Origin: an uncultured Clostridia bacterium
GTDB lineage: Bacteria; Bacillota_A; Clostridia; TANB77; CAG-508
Assembly (NCBI GenBank): GCA_944390995.1
Contig: CALXSA010000001.1
Location: forward strand, 66,540 to 130,539
DNA: 64,000 bases
Direction: 5' to 3'
Shown: in pieces, positions 7,895 to 17,393 of the stretch
How positions within the stretch are numbered: the first letter of the stretch is position 1
Layout of the letters: each line of letters opens with the position of its first letter
Notes under the pieces: model-generated
What the model saw: the letters and a program-made list of their open reading frames with translations, nothing else
Told to the model about the DNA's origin: nothing
Databases searched by the model: none
Translations under genes and position numbers: made by a program

Positions 7895-8197
7895 TTATAA
7901 CTCCTCCTCTAAATATTTTTTTAACTTGTTAATTGCTCTAATTTTTATTTTACTTATTGTTTTGGTATAAACTTCTAATATCTCTGCTGCTTCCTGTTGC
8001 GTTAATTCTTCTTGAAATAGCAAAAAAATAACTGCCTGCTCGATTGCAGACAGTGATTCTAAAGCTTTTTTTAGTTGTAAAGAGGTGTCGACTCTCTCGA
8101 CACTTGAAAAAGTGTCTTTTTCTGATATGAACTTTTGTAAAAAGAAGGAATATTCCTCATTATTTAGTATTGTTTGTTCTCTTCCTTTCATTTTCAT
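7895..8197 (-). CDS. Sigma-70 region 4 protein (split sigma factor half)
   Basis: A 100-residue protein whose C-terminal half is a clear sigma region 4: LESLSAIEQAVIFLLFQEEL, then TQQEAAEILEVYTKTISKI as the HTH, then KIRAINKLKKYLEEEL. The N-terminus is a short Glu/Lys-rich extension with no region 2. The start at 8197 (or 8191) has no strong ribosome site. It is coupled to the HTH_16-like gene directly downstream, and together they look like a two-subunit alternative sigma factor that could drive the accessory genes nearby. Confidence 0.7.
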   Translation of the reverse strand: MKMKGREQTILNNEEYSFFLQKFISEKDTFSSVERVDTSLQLKKALESLSAIEQAVIFLLFQEELTQQEAAEILEVYTKTISKIKIRAINKLKKYLEEEL

Positions 8198-8309
8198 CTG
8201 TTTTTTAAAATAATACTTTGACGAAAGTATAATAGTTTTATTAATTCTTTTTTTAACAACCTTTTTTCTAACGTGATATCATTTTTATTTTATTTAACAT
8301 ATGGATATA

Positions 8310-8843
8310 TCATTCATTCTGCTCCATTTTTTCATAATCACTTTCTCTTAATCTTCTTACAGTTCCTTCCCTTGTATCTACTATCTTATTATATTTTTCT
8401 GTTTCATATACATCTCCACTTACAATAACAATGTCTTTTTCTTCTATATCATTAATTGAAATTTCTTTCCCTGTAGTATAGTCTAAAATTTTAGTATCGT
8501 CTCCCAAATAAATATCAGCTGCCTCTAATGTTCCAAATTCAGTTTCAACTTTGGAGTCAAGTTCCGAAGTTGCATTCCCTCTGATAAATATATGTTCTTC
8601 ATTTATAAAGTTAACTACGCCAGCTACTTGCAAATCATGACCTATAAAATCGCTTCTTGATAATTTATATTCTATATTTGATTTGATTGAGAAAGAAATA
8701 ATATTAGTATCATTATATTCTGCATTGTTTTTCTTGCTTTCGTTTTCGGTTCTTAATTGAAATACTAGGCAAAAAATTATTCCTAATACTATTACTCCTA
8801 AAATTATTATCAATGTTACTATTTTTAGTAATTTATTTTTCAT
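8310..8843 (-). CDS. Membrane-anchored protein of unknown function
   Basis: A 177-residue protein with an N-terminal anchor (residues 5-28, IVTLIIILGVIVLGIIFC) and an extracytoplasmic, beta-rich domain. Sequence pieces such as LQVAGVVNFINEEHIFIRGN, YLGDDTKILDYTTGKEISI and KDIVIVSGDVYETE suggest an OB-like barrel. The start at 8843 is chosen because GAGGTG lies 6 nt upstream; an upstream ATG at 8852 abuts that site. It is divergent from prfA. No family is recognised. Confidence 0.65.
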   Translation of the reverse strand: MKNKLLKIVTLIIILGVIVLGIIFCLVFQLRTENESKKNNAEYNDTNIISFSIKSNIEYKLSRSDFIGHDLQVAGVVNFINEEHIFIRGNATSELDSKVETEFGTLEAADIYLGDDTKILDYTTGKEISINDIEEKDIVIVSGDVYETEKYNKIVDTREGTVRRLRESDYEKMEQNE

Positions 8844-8935
8844 CTCATTCACCTCAACTTAATTTATTATACTATAAACAAACCAGTTTTTCAATTGACG
8901 TTTCAACATCTTCCTGTTTATCTCCCAAAAAACTA

Positions 8936-8964
8936 TTGTATAATCTTCCAAAATGCTGTATAAT
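8936..8964 (+). promoter_or_regulatory. Sigma-A-type promoter of prfA
   Basis: TTGTAT at 8936-8941 and a perfect TATAAT at 8959-8964 are separated by 17 nt, with the prfA start 34 nt further on. Confidence 0.7.
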
Positions 8965-8998
8965 ATTAATGTTAAATTAATATGTAAGGAGAATGAAT

Positions 8999-10072
8999 AT
9001 GTTTCAGAAGTTAGAGGCAGTAGAAAAAAGATTTGAAGAATTAGAACAAAAAATTAGCGACCCTGAAGTTATAGCTAGACAAGATGAGTGGAGAGAGTTT
9101 ATGAAAGAACATGCAGAGCTAGAGCCTATAGTGGAGAAGTATAGAGAATACAAAAAGGTGGAGAAGGCATATACAGATGCTAAGGAAATGCTAGAAGATG
9201 CAAGCACAGATAAGGAGTTAAAAGACTTGGCAGAGATGGAGATGCTTGAAAACAAGGAAAAACTACCACGATTAGAGGAAGAAATAAAAATATTGCTAAT
9301 TCCTAAAGATAAGGACGATGATAAGAACGTAATCTGCGAAATAAGAGCAGGAGCAGGTGGAGAGGAAGCAGCTCTTTTTGCAGGTACTTTATTTAGAATG
9401 TATTCAATGTATGCAGAAAAAAAACATTGGAAGCTAGAGGTTTTGAACGAAAACGAAACTGGTCTTGGTGGATATAAGGAAATTTCATTTATGATAACTG
9501 GAAAAGGTGCATATAGTAGGCTTAAGTTTGAAAGTGGCGTTCACAGAGTGCAAAGGGTTCCAGATACAGAGGCTAGTGGCAGAATTCATACTTCAACTGC
9601 AACTGTTGCAGTACTTCCAGTTGTGGAGGATGTTGAAATAGAGATTAACCCAGCTGATATAAAAATGGAAGTGTTTAGGTCTTCGGGTGCAGGAGGACAG
9701 CACATAAACAAAACATCATCTGCTGTTAGGTTAATACATGAGCCAACTGGCATTGTTGTTGAGTGCCAAACAGAGCGTTCACAATTCCAAAATAAAGACA
9801 ATGCTATGAAAATGCTTAAAACAAAATTATATGATATAGAAAAGCAAAAACAGGATAGTGAAGTGGCTAATGCAAGAAAGAGCCAGGTCGGAAGCGGAGA
9901 CAGAAGCGAGAAAATAAGGACATACAATTATCCTCAGGGTCGTATTACTGACCACAGAATAGGTCTTTCTATTTACCAAATGGACGATTTCTTAAATGGT
10001 AACTTAGACGAGATGATTGATAATTTGATTGCGGCAGATAGGGCGGAAAAGTTAAAAGGCGATGAGGAATAG
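8999..10072 (+). CDS. prfA: Peptide chain release factor 1
   Basis: A 357-residue class I release factor that recognises UAA and UAG stop codons and triggers peptidyl-tRNA hydrolysis on the ribosome. The GGQ catalytic motif sits in [12 protein letters not shown], and the stop-codon tripeptide region reads [13 protein letters not shown], the P-x-T type of RF1. [11 protein letters not shown] marks the central domain, and the coiled N-terminal domain is complete. The ATG at 8999 gives the conserved N-terminus [11 protein letters not shown] and an AAGGAG site at the proper distance; the ATG at 8993 is too close. A canonical promoter precedes it. RF2 (prfB) is not in this window. Confidence 0.97.
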   Translation: MFQKLEAVEKRFEELEQKISDPEVIARQDEWREFMKEHAELEPIVEKYREYKKVEKAYTDAKEMLEDASTDKELKDLAEMEMLENKEKLPRLEEEIKILLIPKDKDDDKNVICEIRAGAGGEEAALFAGTLFRMYSMYAEKKHWKLEVLNENETGLGGYKEISFMITGKGAYSRLKFESGVHRVQRVPDTEASGRIHTSTATVAVLPVVEDVEIEINPADIKMEVFRSSGAGGQHINKTSSAVRLIHEPTGIVVECQTERSQFQNKDNAMKMLKTKLYDIEKQKQDSEVANARKSQVGSGDRSEKIRTYNYPQGRITDHRIGLSIYQMDDFLNGNLDEMIDNLIAADRAEKLKGDEE

Positions 10073-10157
10073 TAATAGAAAAAGCCTAGAGCAGGTATTT
10101 TTATAATATCGTATTTCAAAAAAGAGAAAATAAAAGAAGTTTGAATTTTAAGAAAAG

Positions 10158-10204
10158 AAACTCACACAAGTTAGTTTGTAAAACTAATTTATGTGAGTTT
10201 TTTG
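10158..10204 (+). terminator. Rho-independent terminator of prfA
   Basis: A long imperfect stem (AAACTCACA and TGTGAGTTT at the base, TTAGTTT and AAACTAA near the loop) followed by a T-run. The remaining 10205-10360 sequence shows no gene. Confidence 0.8.
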
Positions 10205-10360
10205 TTTAAACTATAATGGATAAAAATAGTTCATATAAAATAGATAATTTCTACATATTTTAATACTATAAACCATCGTGGTATAGATGTAAAGCCATAT
10301 TCATATTAGTATGGCAAGTATCATATAAATTTAATAATTGTAAGTTTCAGCGAAAAGGGT

Positions 10361-11208
10361 GTGATAATAATTAACGAAATTTTGCAAACAACTCTAATAG
10401 GTCTATTTTTTGGTACGTTTGGAACAACGCTTGGAGGGCTTATTGGAGTAAAGCTAAAAAGGAGTTCAAATAAATTTTTGAGTTTTGTGCTCTCATTTGC
10501 ATCGCGGGTTAATGACAGCAATTATATGTTTTGAATTAATACCGGAAGCTTTGGCGATAGCTAGTCTTCCGACCGTAATTTTGGGCATAATAGTTGGAAT
10601 AATAATGATGGTTATATGTGACATATTTGTGGATAAAAGGTTTAATAAAAAAAGCAAAGTTGCAGATAATTTGTATGCGACAAATTTAAAAGCAAAGAAG
10701 AATAGTATTATCCATGCTGGCAGAAAAAATATAGACAAAAAAGAAAATTTAGCATTGCTTCAAAAAAACAACTTATTAAAAACAGGCATAATTGTAAGCA
10801 TTGGTCTAGCGATACATAATTTTCCAGAAGGGCTGGCAATCGGGTCAGGTTTTGAGGCTTCGCTTAAATTAGGGCTTTCTCTGGCAATAGCAATTTGCTT
10901 TCACGACATTCCGGAGCGGTATCTCAATGGCTGTTCCTATGAAAAATGGAGGAATGAAACCTTCTAAAGTAATTTATTATGTGGTTTTATCTGGGCTTAC
11001 CACTGGAATTGGTGCTTTTTTTGGCGCTATAGTTGGTGGAATTTCACAGAAAATAATAGCTCTATGTTTGGCGTTTTCTGCTGGGGCAATGGTTTACATT
11101 GTGTCTGGTGAACTTACACCAGAATCAAACAAATTGTACAGCGGAAAAATTTCTGCAATGGGGAATTTGCTTGGCTTCATAATTGGTGTGGTTGCAATGA
11201 ATGTGTGA
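10361..11208 (+). CDS. ZIP-family metal transporter, with two +1 shifts at CGG codons
   Basis: Read with two single-base +1 shifts, the sequence gives a complete ZIP (zinc/iron permease) protein of about 281 residues. The segments are residues 1-48 (start GTG 10361, AAAAGGG just upstream), a middle part, and a C-terminal part ending at 11208. Both metal-site signatures are present, HNFPEG and HDIPEG, plus the poorly conserved cytoplasmic lysine-rich loop. The breaks are at CGG 10505-10507 (TCG CGG G) and CGG 10917-10919 (GAG CGG T). Skipping the C yields GGG and GGT, the expected Gly of FASGLMT and of HDIPEG. Each intermediate frame is otherwise open and conserved, and 848 minus 2 nt is a multiple of 3. 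It could be a decayed gene or a sequencing artefact, but the shared CGG at both breaks argues for recoding. Probable role: Zn(II) or other divalent-metal uptake at the plasma membrane. Confidence 0.85.
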
Positions 11209-11316
11209 GGAAGAAAGTGCAAAATAAATCTTGAAACAAGAAAGAAAGTTTGATAGAATAGTAGTTGTTATTAAAAAAAGGGCAAATGAAACAAATAAGG
11301 GGACAAATGAAAAAAG

Positions 11317-12850
11317 ATGGAAAAAATAGCAAACAAAAAGTACTATATAATCTTAGTTATAATTTTTCTTGTGCGGTGTAATTACAAGGATAATAGGGTT
11401 TGGTGACATACCCATAGGAATAAATGTGGACGAGGCTGGCACAATGCAGGATGCATATTGCATAGCGAATTTTGGCACAGATAGATTTGGCAATAGCTAT
11501 CCGGTATATATGATTAATTATGGTGGAGGACAAAGTGCGCTTTATACATATTTGGCGGCAATTTTAATAAAAATATTTGGCTACAGTCTTACGGTTGTCA
11601 GGATTCCGGCTTTGGTTTTCTCTATTATATACTTGATTTTTGCGTTTTTAATTACGAAAGACTTCAAAAACAAAAAGCTAGCAATTATAGTAGAGTTTAT
11701 TGCAGTGATAGTGCCATGGCATTTCATGCAGTCGAGATGGGCACTTGATTGCAATTTAATGTCTGCAATGGTACTTGCCTCAATGTATGTTCTGCTAAAA
11801 GCCAAGAGTAAGAAGGGCTATGTTTTAGCAGGGGTGCTGTTTGGAATTTCTTTTTACACGTATGCACTAAGCTATATAATAATTCCAATAATTATTGTGC
11901 TTTTGGTAGCATACATGCTGTACATAAAGAAAATTAAAGTATTAGATATAGTTTGTCTATTTATTCCAATGGTACTTATAGCGCTTCCGCTATTTATCAA
12001 TGTTTTAGTAAACATGGGGATTATACCTGAAATAAAGCTTTCTTGGATTTCGTTTTTAAATCTAGAAGTATTTAGGGTAAACGAAATAAACTTAAACCAA
12101 ATAGGATATAACTTCATTGAGATGTTTAAGTGCATGTTCGGGTATGATTACAATGACTTTAATGCTTTTCCGGCGTTTGGAACATTGTACTATATTAGTA
12201 TTCCAGTTGCAGTAATGGGCTTTGTGGTTTCTATAAAGGACATAGTGAAGAATTGGAAAAACAAAGAATTGAGTTTAGATGTAGTAATGCTAATCAATTT
12301 TATTGCTGTATTTATATGTGGAATTGTGGTTGAGCCAAGCGTATACAGAATAAATGAAATTTTTATTTCTTTAATTTACTACATTGCACTGGGAATATTG
12401 TATGTGGCCAAAGAAAAGAAATATGCTTTATATGGTATAATTTCATTGTACATAATTATGTTTATAACATTTTTAGTATATTATTTTGGGGTGTATGGAA
12501 AGGAAAACACAAACAGGTCGTTTAATCACACGACAATGGAAGCGGTACAATATATTGAAGACAATGAGAAATTTGATGGAAAGACTATTAATATAAGAAC
12601 AAAGGCAATTCAACCATACATATATACTCTTATAGCAAATGAAACTTCTCCTGAAGAATTTGCGGAAAATCGTGTTATGGTTTCATCAAAGGTTTTTGGA
12701 TATGGAAGGTATGTGTTTTTCTATGACTATATAGAGCAAAATATGGTATATGTTATGGAATTCAACGAGAAACTCAAATATGAGCTGATTGAGGAGGGCT
12801 TTACAGTAGAGGAGTCTGGCGAAGATATTTGTATAGTATACAAAGAATAA
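11317..12850 (+). CDS. GT39/ArnT-like membrane glycosyltransferase, one +1 shift at CGG
   Basis: The 510-residue product is a polytopic glycosyltransferase of the dolichyl-phosphate-mannose mannosyltransferase/ArnT superfamily (PMT_2 type). It has an N-terminal helix, the acidic GINVDEAG motif in the first external loop, then ALYTYLAAILIKIFG, about ten more helices, and a soluble C-terminal domain. Such enzymes transfer sugar from polyprenyl-phosphate donors outside the membrane. The ATG at 11317 opens a frame that would end 30 codons later. A +1 shift at CGG 11374-11376 (GTG CGG T) turns the sequence into FLVGVITRIIGFG and completes the first membrane helix. Reading from the TTG at 11369 would remove that helix. 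1534 minus 1 is a multiple of 3. The donor and acceptor are unknown; the surface proteins at 26-47 kb are possible acceptors. Confidence 0.8.
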
Positions 12851-12875
12851 TTAATGTAAGAAAGGATATGTAATA

Positions 12876-15224
12876 ATGGAAGATTTAATAGAAGGACTAA
12901 ATGATAGACAGAAAGAAGCGGTTCTTGCGACAGATGGACCATGCTTGGTAATAGCAGGAGCAGGAAGCGGAAAGACAAAGGTGCTAACACACAAAATAGC
13001 ATATTTAATGAAAGAAAAGGATGTTAAACCATGGAACATTTTAGCAATAACTTTTACCAACAAGGCTGCAAATGAAATGAAGGAAAGAGTAGAAAAGCTT
13101 GTAGGCGATGCGGCAAAAGACATGTGGATAGGGACATTCCACTCTATTTGTGTTAGAATTTTAAGAAAATACATAGATAGATTAGGCTTTGACCATTCAT
13201 TCTTAATTTTTGATACTTCTGACCAAAGAACATTAATTAAGGAGTGTATGAAAGCATTAAATGTTGATGACAAAATGTTTACGGATAGAAGTGTTTTGTC
13301 GGAAATTAGTAATGGAAAAAATGAAATGCTAACACCAAAAGCATATCAAACAAAGTATGCCGGAGATTACAGAAAAGAGGTAATTGGCAGAATATATGAG
13401 TTATACCAAAAAAGGCTTAAAGAGAATAATGCAATTGACTTTGATGATATTATAAATTTTACGACACAAATACTTTCTGAAAATGAAGATGCCCTAGATT
13501 ATTACACAAATAAATTCAAGTATATTTTAGTAGATGAGTATCAAGATACAAACAAAGCACAATTTACACTAGTCACAATGTTAGCTTCAAAGTATGGAAA
13601 TATTACTGTTGTGGGAGATAACGACCAAGGAATTTATAGTTTTAGAGGAGCAGATATTACTAATATATTAAACTTCGAAAAGGATTTTCCGGGTACTCAG
13701 ATAATAAAATTGGAGCAGAATTATAGGTGTACAGGGAATATTTTGAAAGCTGCAAATTCAGTAATAAAGCACAATGAGAATAAATATGAAAAGAAATTAT
13801 GGACAGAAAATGAGGAAGGAGCCCTCCCTATAATACACAAAGCAGATGACGAATATGACGAAGGAAGATATATTGTAGAACAAATTAATCATTTGAGAAG
13901 GGAAGAATATTTTAAATATTCAGACTTTGTGGTTTTGTATAGAATGAACTCTCAATCAAGGGCAATTGAGGAAATTTTGAGAAGGGAAGGAATTCCTTAC
14001 AAAATTGTTGGTGGTTTGAAATTCTATGAGAGAAAAGAAATTAAGGATATTATTTCATATTTAAGATTAATATATAATTTCTCTGACAATATTTCTTTGA
14101 AAAGGGTTATAAACGAGCCTAAAAGAGGAATAGGAAAAACAAGTATAGACAATATACAAGAAATTTCAGAAAGAACAGGACTATCAATGTTTGATATTAT
14201 CAAGCATGCAGAAGAATATGGCCTAAATAGAGTAAAAGCAAATGCTACAGAATTTATACAAGTGATTGAGGAACTTAGAGGTAAGCTGGACGAGCTTAGT
14301 ATCTCAGAATTAATTAAAGAGACATTAAATAAAACAGGATATGTTAAAGCGTTAGAGCTAGAAAATACTACAGAGGCAGAGACAAGGATACAGAACTTAG
14401 AGGAGTTTTTGACAGTTGCAATCGAGTTTGAGGAAGAAGAAGCTGACAATACATTAGGAGATTTCTTAGAGGGTATTACGCTAAGTAGCGATATAGACAA
14501 TGTGGAGGATACAGAAGATTCTGTAACACTAATGACATTGCATAGTGCAAAAGGTCTAGAGTTTCCAGTGGTGTTTTTAGTAGGGATGGAAGAAGGAATA
14601 TTCCCTGGCAATAAATCTATAGGGGAGCCAAAAGAGCTAGAGGAAGAAAGACGTTTGTTCTATGTGGGAATAACAAGAGCAAAACGATATTTATACCTAA
14701 CATGCTCTAAGAAAAGGACGATATTTGGCTCAACAAGTTACAACGAAATATCAAGATTTATAAAAGAAATTCCAGAAGATTTGCTTGATGGTTTCGAGCA
14801 ATTGGATGCCTCGAGCGGAGACGAGTTTGGAGACAGTGGATATAAATGGGAATATGGTACAAGCTCAAAAGTAAAAAGCTATAAATTAGATGGCGGAGAA
14901 TATAGTGGCGGCTTTGGTGTTGCGGCAAAAGGCTTTAGTTATGGAGGAGCAACTGGGACAAAGGCCGGTGGCTCAGGAAGCAGCACAGGTTTCCAATTTA
15001 AAACTGCTGAAAGCTTTTTAAACTCACTAAATAATAAACGAGTAAATGAAGGTACAGACATAACAAAATATAAAGAAGGACAAAGAATATACCATAAGAA
15101 GTTTGGTGAAGGTACTATAAATAAAATAGAAGAAGAAGGCGAAGACTACAAATTAGACATATCATTTGATAAGGCGGGACACAAAAGACTTATGGCGAAA
15201 TTTGCTAACCTAGAAATTATTTAA
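12876..15224 (+). CDS. pcrA: ATP-dependent DNA helicase PcrA/UvrD
   Basis: A 782-residue SF1A helicase that unwinds DNA 3' to 5' in repair and rolling-circle replication. Visible motifs: Walker A AGAGSGKTKVL (about residue 28), TFTNKAANEM (Ia), VDEYQDTN (Walker B, about 220), GDNDQGIYSFRGA (III), QNYRCTG (IV), VTLMTLHSAKGLEFPVVFLV (V) and VGITRAKRYLYLT (VI). A Gly/Ser-rich linker at about 660-715 leads to the C-terminal Tudor-like RNA-polymerase-interaction domain (GQRIYHKKFGEGTINKIEE). The length is slightly above the usual 730-740 because of the linker. AAAGGATATG precedes the ATG. Confidence 0.95.
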   Translation: MEDLIEGLNDRQKEAVLATDGPCLVIAGAGSGKTKVLTHKIAYLMKEKDVKPWNILAITFTNKAANEMKERVEKLVGDAAKDMWIGTFHSICVRILRKYIDRLGFDHSFLIFDTSDQRTLIKECMKALNVDDKMFTDRSVLSEISNGKNEMLTPKAYQTKYAGDYRKEVIGRIYELYQKRLKENNAIDFDDIINFTTQILSENEDALDYYTNKFKYILVDEYQDTNKAQFTLVTMLASKYGNITVVGDNDQGIYSFRGADITNILNFEKDFPGTQIIKLEQNYRCTGNILKAANSVIKHNENKYEKKLWTENEEGALPIIHKADDEYDEGRYIVEQINHLRREEYFKYSDFVVLYRMNSQSRAIEEILRREGIPYKIVGGLKFYERKEIKDIISYLRLIYNFSDNISLKRVINEPKRGIGKTSIDNIQEISERTGLSMFDIIKHAEEYGLNRVKANATEFIQVIEELRGKLDELSISELIKETLNKTGYVKALELENTTEAETRIQNLEEFLTVAIEFEEEEADNTLGDFLEGITLSSDIDNVEDTEDSVTLMTLHSAKGLEFPVVFLVGMEEGIFPGNKSIGEPKELEEERRLFYVGITRAKRYLYLTCSKKRTIFGSTSYNEISRFIKEIPEDLLDGFEQLDASSGDEFGDSGYKWEYGTSSKVKSYKLDGGEYSGGFGVAAKGFSYGGATGTKAGGSGSSTGFQFKTAESFLNSLNNKRVNEGTDITKYKEGQRIYHKKFGEGTINKIEEEGEDYKLDISFDKAGHKRLMAKFANLEII

Positions 15225-15231
15225 AAAAAGG

Positions 15232-15330
15232 GCTACAATCGCCATCGCCTTTGAGATTTCCTCTTTGCAGTCGGAAACTCAAATCGGCACGAACAAAGAG
15301 CGACCAAGGTCGCTTTGTTCAAGTTATAAG
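15232..15330. repeat. Noncoding palindromic repeat, copy 1 of a family
   Basis: A GC-richer noncoding block containing GGCTACAATCGCC, TTTGAGAT, TTGCAGTC and AACTCAAAT. The same ordered words occur downstream of exoA at 63452-63515. A hairpin (AACAAAGAGCGACC / GGTCGCTTTGTT) at 15293-15319 could end pcrA transcription. Confidence 0.55.
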
Positions 15331-15407
15331 AAAAAATGAAAAAAATGTATAAAATTTCAAAAAGAGCGCATAATGGAAATAGAAAATAAATGAAAGGAAT
15401 GATTATA

Positions 15408-15596
15408 ATGCCAAATTTAAGTCAAGTAGAATTACAAAATTTGAGACACTTTATAGGTTCACACGAAACTTCTTATCAAAAGCTTAACACTTATGCTTCA
15501 CAGGCAGTTGACCCACAAATTAAGCAAATGTTTACAAAGGCAGCTCAAGATAGTTTGAACACAAAACAAAAATTAATGTCATTTCTAAATAATTAG
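15408..15596 (+). CDS. Spore-coat CotF-like small protein
   Basis: A 62-residue helical protein starting at 15408 behind AAAGGA (an upstream in-frame ATG at 15390 has no site). The sequence runs VELQNLRHFIGSHETSYQKL, then YASQAVDPQIKQMFTKAAQ. It resembles the short spore-coat/CotF-like proteins of Clostridia that occur in pairs with a larger partner, here the gene at 15731. It is likely deposited in the spore coat and expressed in the mother cell, though no sigma-E or sigma-K promoter was confirmed. Confidence 0.65.
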   Translation: MPNLSQVELQNLRHFIGSHETSYQKLNTYASQAVDPQIKQMFTKAAQDSLNTKQKLMSFLNN

Positions 15597-15730
15597 AGAA
15601 TAAACTGATGCTAATATAAATGTAAGAATTTATTTTAGCTGAAATGTTTGCTCGTAATGTTATGGAGATTTACATTAATTTGATAAGGCCGTAATTCAAA
15701 TTTTAGGCGAAAATTATAAGGAGGTATATT

Positions 15731-15973
15731 ATGGATGAAAAAACAATGGTAAACGACATATTAGCGGGAGTTAAGGCAAGTCTTGGTTCATACCAAACAG
15801 CAATATCAGAGACTGAAAATATGCAACTAAGACAAACTTTACAACAAATAAGAAACAATGATGAAAGCTTTCAATATGAGCTTTTTAAAACTGCTCAAGC
15901 GAAAGGTTATTACAAACCAGCGCAGGCAGCAACTGTTACGGAAATACAGACTGTAAAGACTGAGCTACAATAA
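15731..15973 (+). CDS. Spore-coat CotF-family protein
   Basis: An 80-residue helical protein with the CotF-family pattern: KTMVNDILAGVKASLGSYQT, TENMQLRQTLQQIRNNDE and a Tyr/Lys-rich GYYKPAQAA end. The start follows a strong AAGGAGG site. It sits 134 nt after the 62-residue coat-like protein and is probably part of the same sporulation-related pair. A terminator follows at 16036. Assignment is by overall similarity to clostridial CotF proteins. Confidence 0.75.
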   Translation: MDEKTMVNDILAGVKASLGSYQTAISETENMQLRQTLQQIRNNDESFQYELFKTAQAKGYYKPAQAATVTEIQTVKTELQ

Positions 15974-16035
15974 AAATTCGAAGGAAAATGGAGATATCAA
16001 GAGTAAATAAAAGAGATTAAAACTAAATATTAGCT

Positions 16036-16082
16036 AAAAAAGAATTTTAAGCAAATTTAATAATTGTTTAAAATTCTTTTTT
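16036..16082 (+). terminator. Rho-independent terminator
   Basis: Arms AAAAAAGAATTTTAA (from 16036) and TTAAAATTCTTTTTT (to 16082) form an A/T-rich stem with a T-run after the CotF-like genes. Confidence 0.75.
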
Positions 16083-16198
16083 GGTATAAAATTACAATTG
16101 TTATAAATATGTAAAAAACAAGATTTATGTTGTAAAACTAAAAAATACAATAGGATGAAGCACAGGGCAAAATATAGTAACCGTAAAGTAGAAGGAGA

Positions 16199-17206
16199 GT
16201 GTTTAAAATTAATATTCTAAAGAAAATAGCGATAACAACGAGAAAATCAATCAAATTAGTAATTTTAATGTTTTTATCGGCAATAATTTTAGTTGGGCTA
16301 GTGGTGTTATTTTATAATCCTACATATGAGGTTTCTCTAAATGGAGAGGTTATAGGATATACTTCGAACAAGAGCGAATTACAAGCGAAAATAAACTCAT
16401 ATACTTCAGAGAATGAAGAAGAAAATATTGCTTTTATACAAATTGATGCAATGCCTACATATGAGTTGTGCCTATTAAAGAAAGATGTTGCAACTAACGA
16501 TGACGAGATATATTCTAAAGTAACTGAAAACGGAACACCATATTATAAATATTATGCAATAACAGAAGATAAAAAGGAAAAATTCTATTTGGCTACTTTC
16601 CAGGATGCAGAAAAAGTAATAGATAAATTAGAGGATAAAGATAGTGCAAACCAAGATGACCTTGGAATTGTAGAAAAATATGGGAAAGAGCTAAAAAAAT
16701 TCACAGGTGTTGAAACATGTGTCTCTAAACTATATGAGAAAAAAGTTGTAATATCTAAAACAACATATTCTGCACCTTCAGCATCTAACTATAGCACAGG
16801 TCGTTCATCTGCAAAGGTAGATTTGGGCATAAGTTTAATTAACCCTACATCAGGAATTATCACATCGAGATTTGGAAGTAATGATAGTGTAAGAGACCAC
16901 TCACATAGTGGACTAGATATAGCTGCACCATATGGTACTCCAATAAAAGCAGCTGCATCAGGAACTGTTACATACTCTGGAAATGCGGGAGACGGCTTCG
17001 GAAATTATGTAATAATTTCTCATGGCAATGGAGTGCAAACTGTTTATGCACATTGTAGCCAACTTCTAGTATCAGCAGGACAAAGTGTATCACAGGGAGA
17101 GGTAATTGCTAAAGTTGGTTCAACAGGAAACTCAACAGGAAATCATTTGCATTTGGAAGTAAGAAAAAATGGAGTTACATACAATCCTCAAAATTATGTA
17201 TATTAA
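16199..17206 (+). CDS. M23-family (LytM-type) peptidoglycan endopeptidase
   Basis: A 335-residue membrane-anchored protein: an N-terminal helix (VILMFLSAIILVGLVVLF, residues 21-39), an extracytoplasmic middle region of unknown fold, a Ser-rich linker, and a C-terminal M23 metallopeptidase (about residues 215-335). The zinc ligands lie in HSGLDIAAPYG and HLHLEV, with the third His in TVYAHCS. It would cut peptide cross-links or activate other hydrolases during growth or engulfment, as SpoIIQ-type proteins do; the layout of one helix plus LytM domain also fits SpoIIQ. The GTG at 16199 lies very close to GAAGGAGA, so the exact start is uncertain. Confidence 0.9.
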   Translation: MFKINILKKIAITTRKSIKLVILMFLSAIILVGLVVLFYNPTYEVSLNGEVIGYTSNKSELQAKINSYTSENEEENIAFIQIDAMPTYELCLLKKDVATNDDEIYSKVTENGTPYYKYYAITEDKKEKFYLATFQDAEKVIDKLEDKDSANQDDLGIVEKYGKELKKFTGVETCVSKLYEKKVVISKTTYSAPSASNYSTGRSSAKVDLGISLINPTSGIITSRFGSNDSVRDHSHSGLDIAAPYGTPIKAAASGTVTYSGNAGDGFGNYVIISHGNGVQTVYAHCSQLLVSAGQSVSQGEVIAKVGSTGNSTGNHLHLEVRKNGVTYNPQNYVY

Positions 17207-17216
17207 TTTAAGGCTA

Positions 17217-17393
17217 AACTATTTTAAAAGTTACAAGACACTAGTTATATGAGCATTAAGTCCGCGCAGGGAGATTCCAATTAAAAAATTTTCACAAGCT
17301 TGGTAAGCGTCGATTTGTGAAAATTTTTTAATGGAACTCCCGTTGCAGGACATACTTACTTTAATACAGTGTCTTGTAACTTTTAAAATAGTT
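17217..17393. repeat. 177-bp long inverted-repeat hairpin between convergent genes
   Basis: The outer arms (17217-17242 and 17368-17393) are 26-nt perfect inverted repeats. A nested inner pair includes TTAAAAAATTTTCACAA and TTGTGAAAATTTTTTAA, with AGTCC...GGGAG and CTCCC...GGAC between. It separates the M23 gene from mecA (convergent) and overlaps the mecA stop codon. The core is shared with 57080-57174, so this is a dispersed element (MITE- or REP-like) that probably acts as a bidirectional terminator. Confidence 0.8.

Noticed and set aside
11369..12850. GT39-like gene starting at TTG 11369
   Set aside because: It would delete the first membrane helix and has no ribosome site; the frame from ATG 11317 joined at CGG 11374 gives the full family layout.
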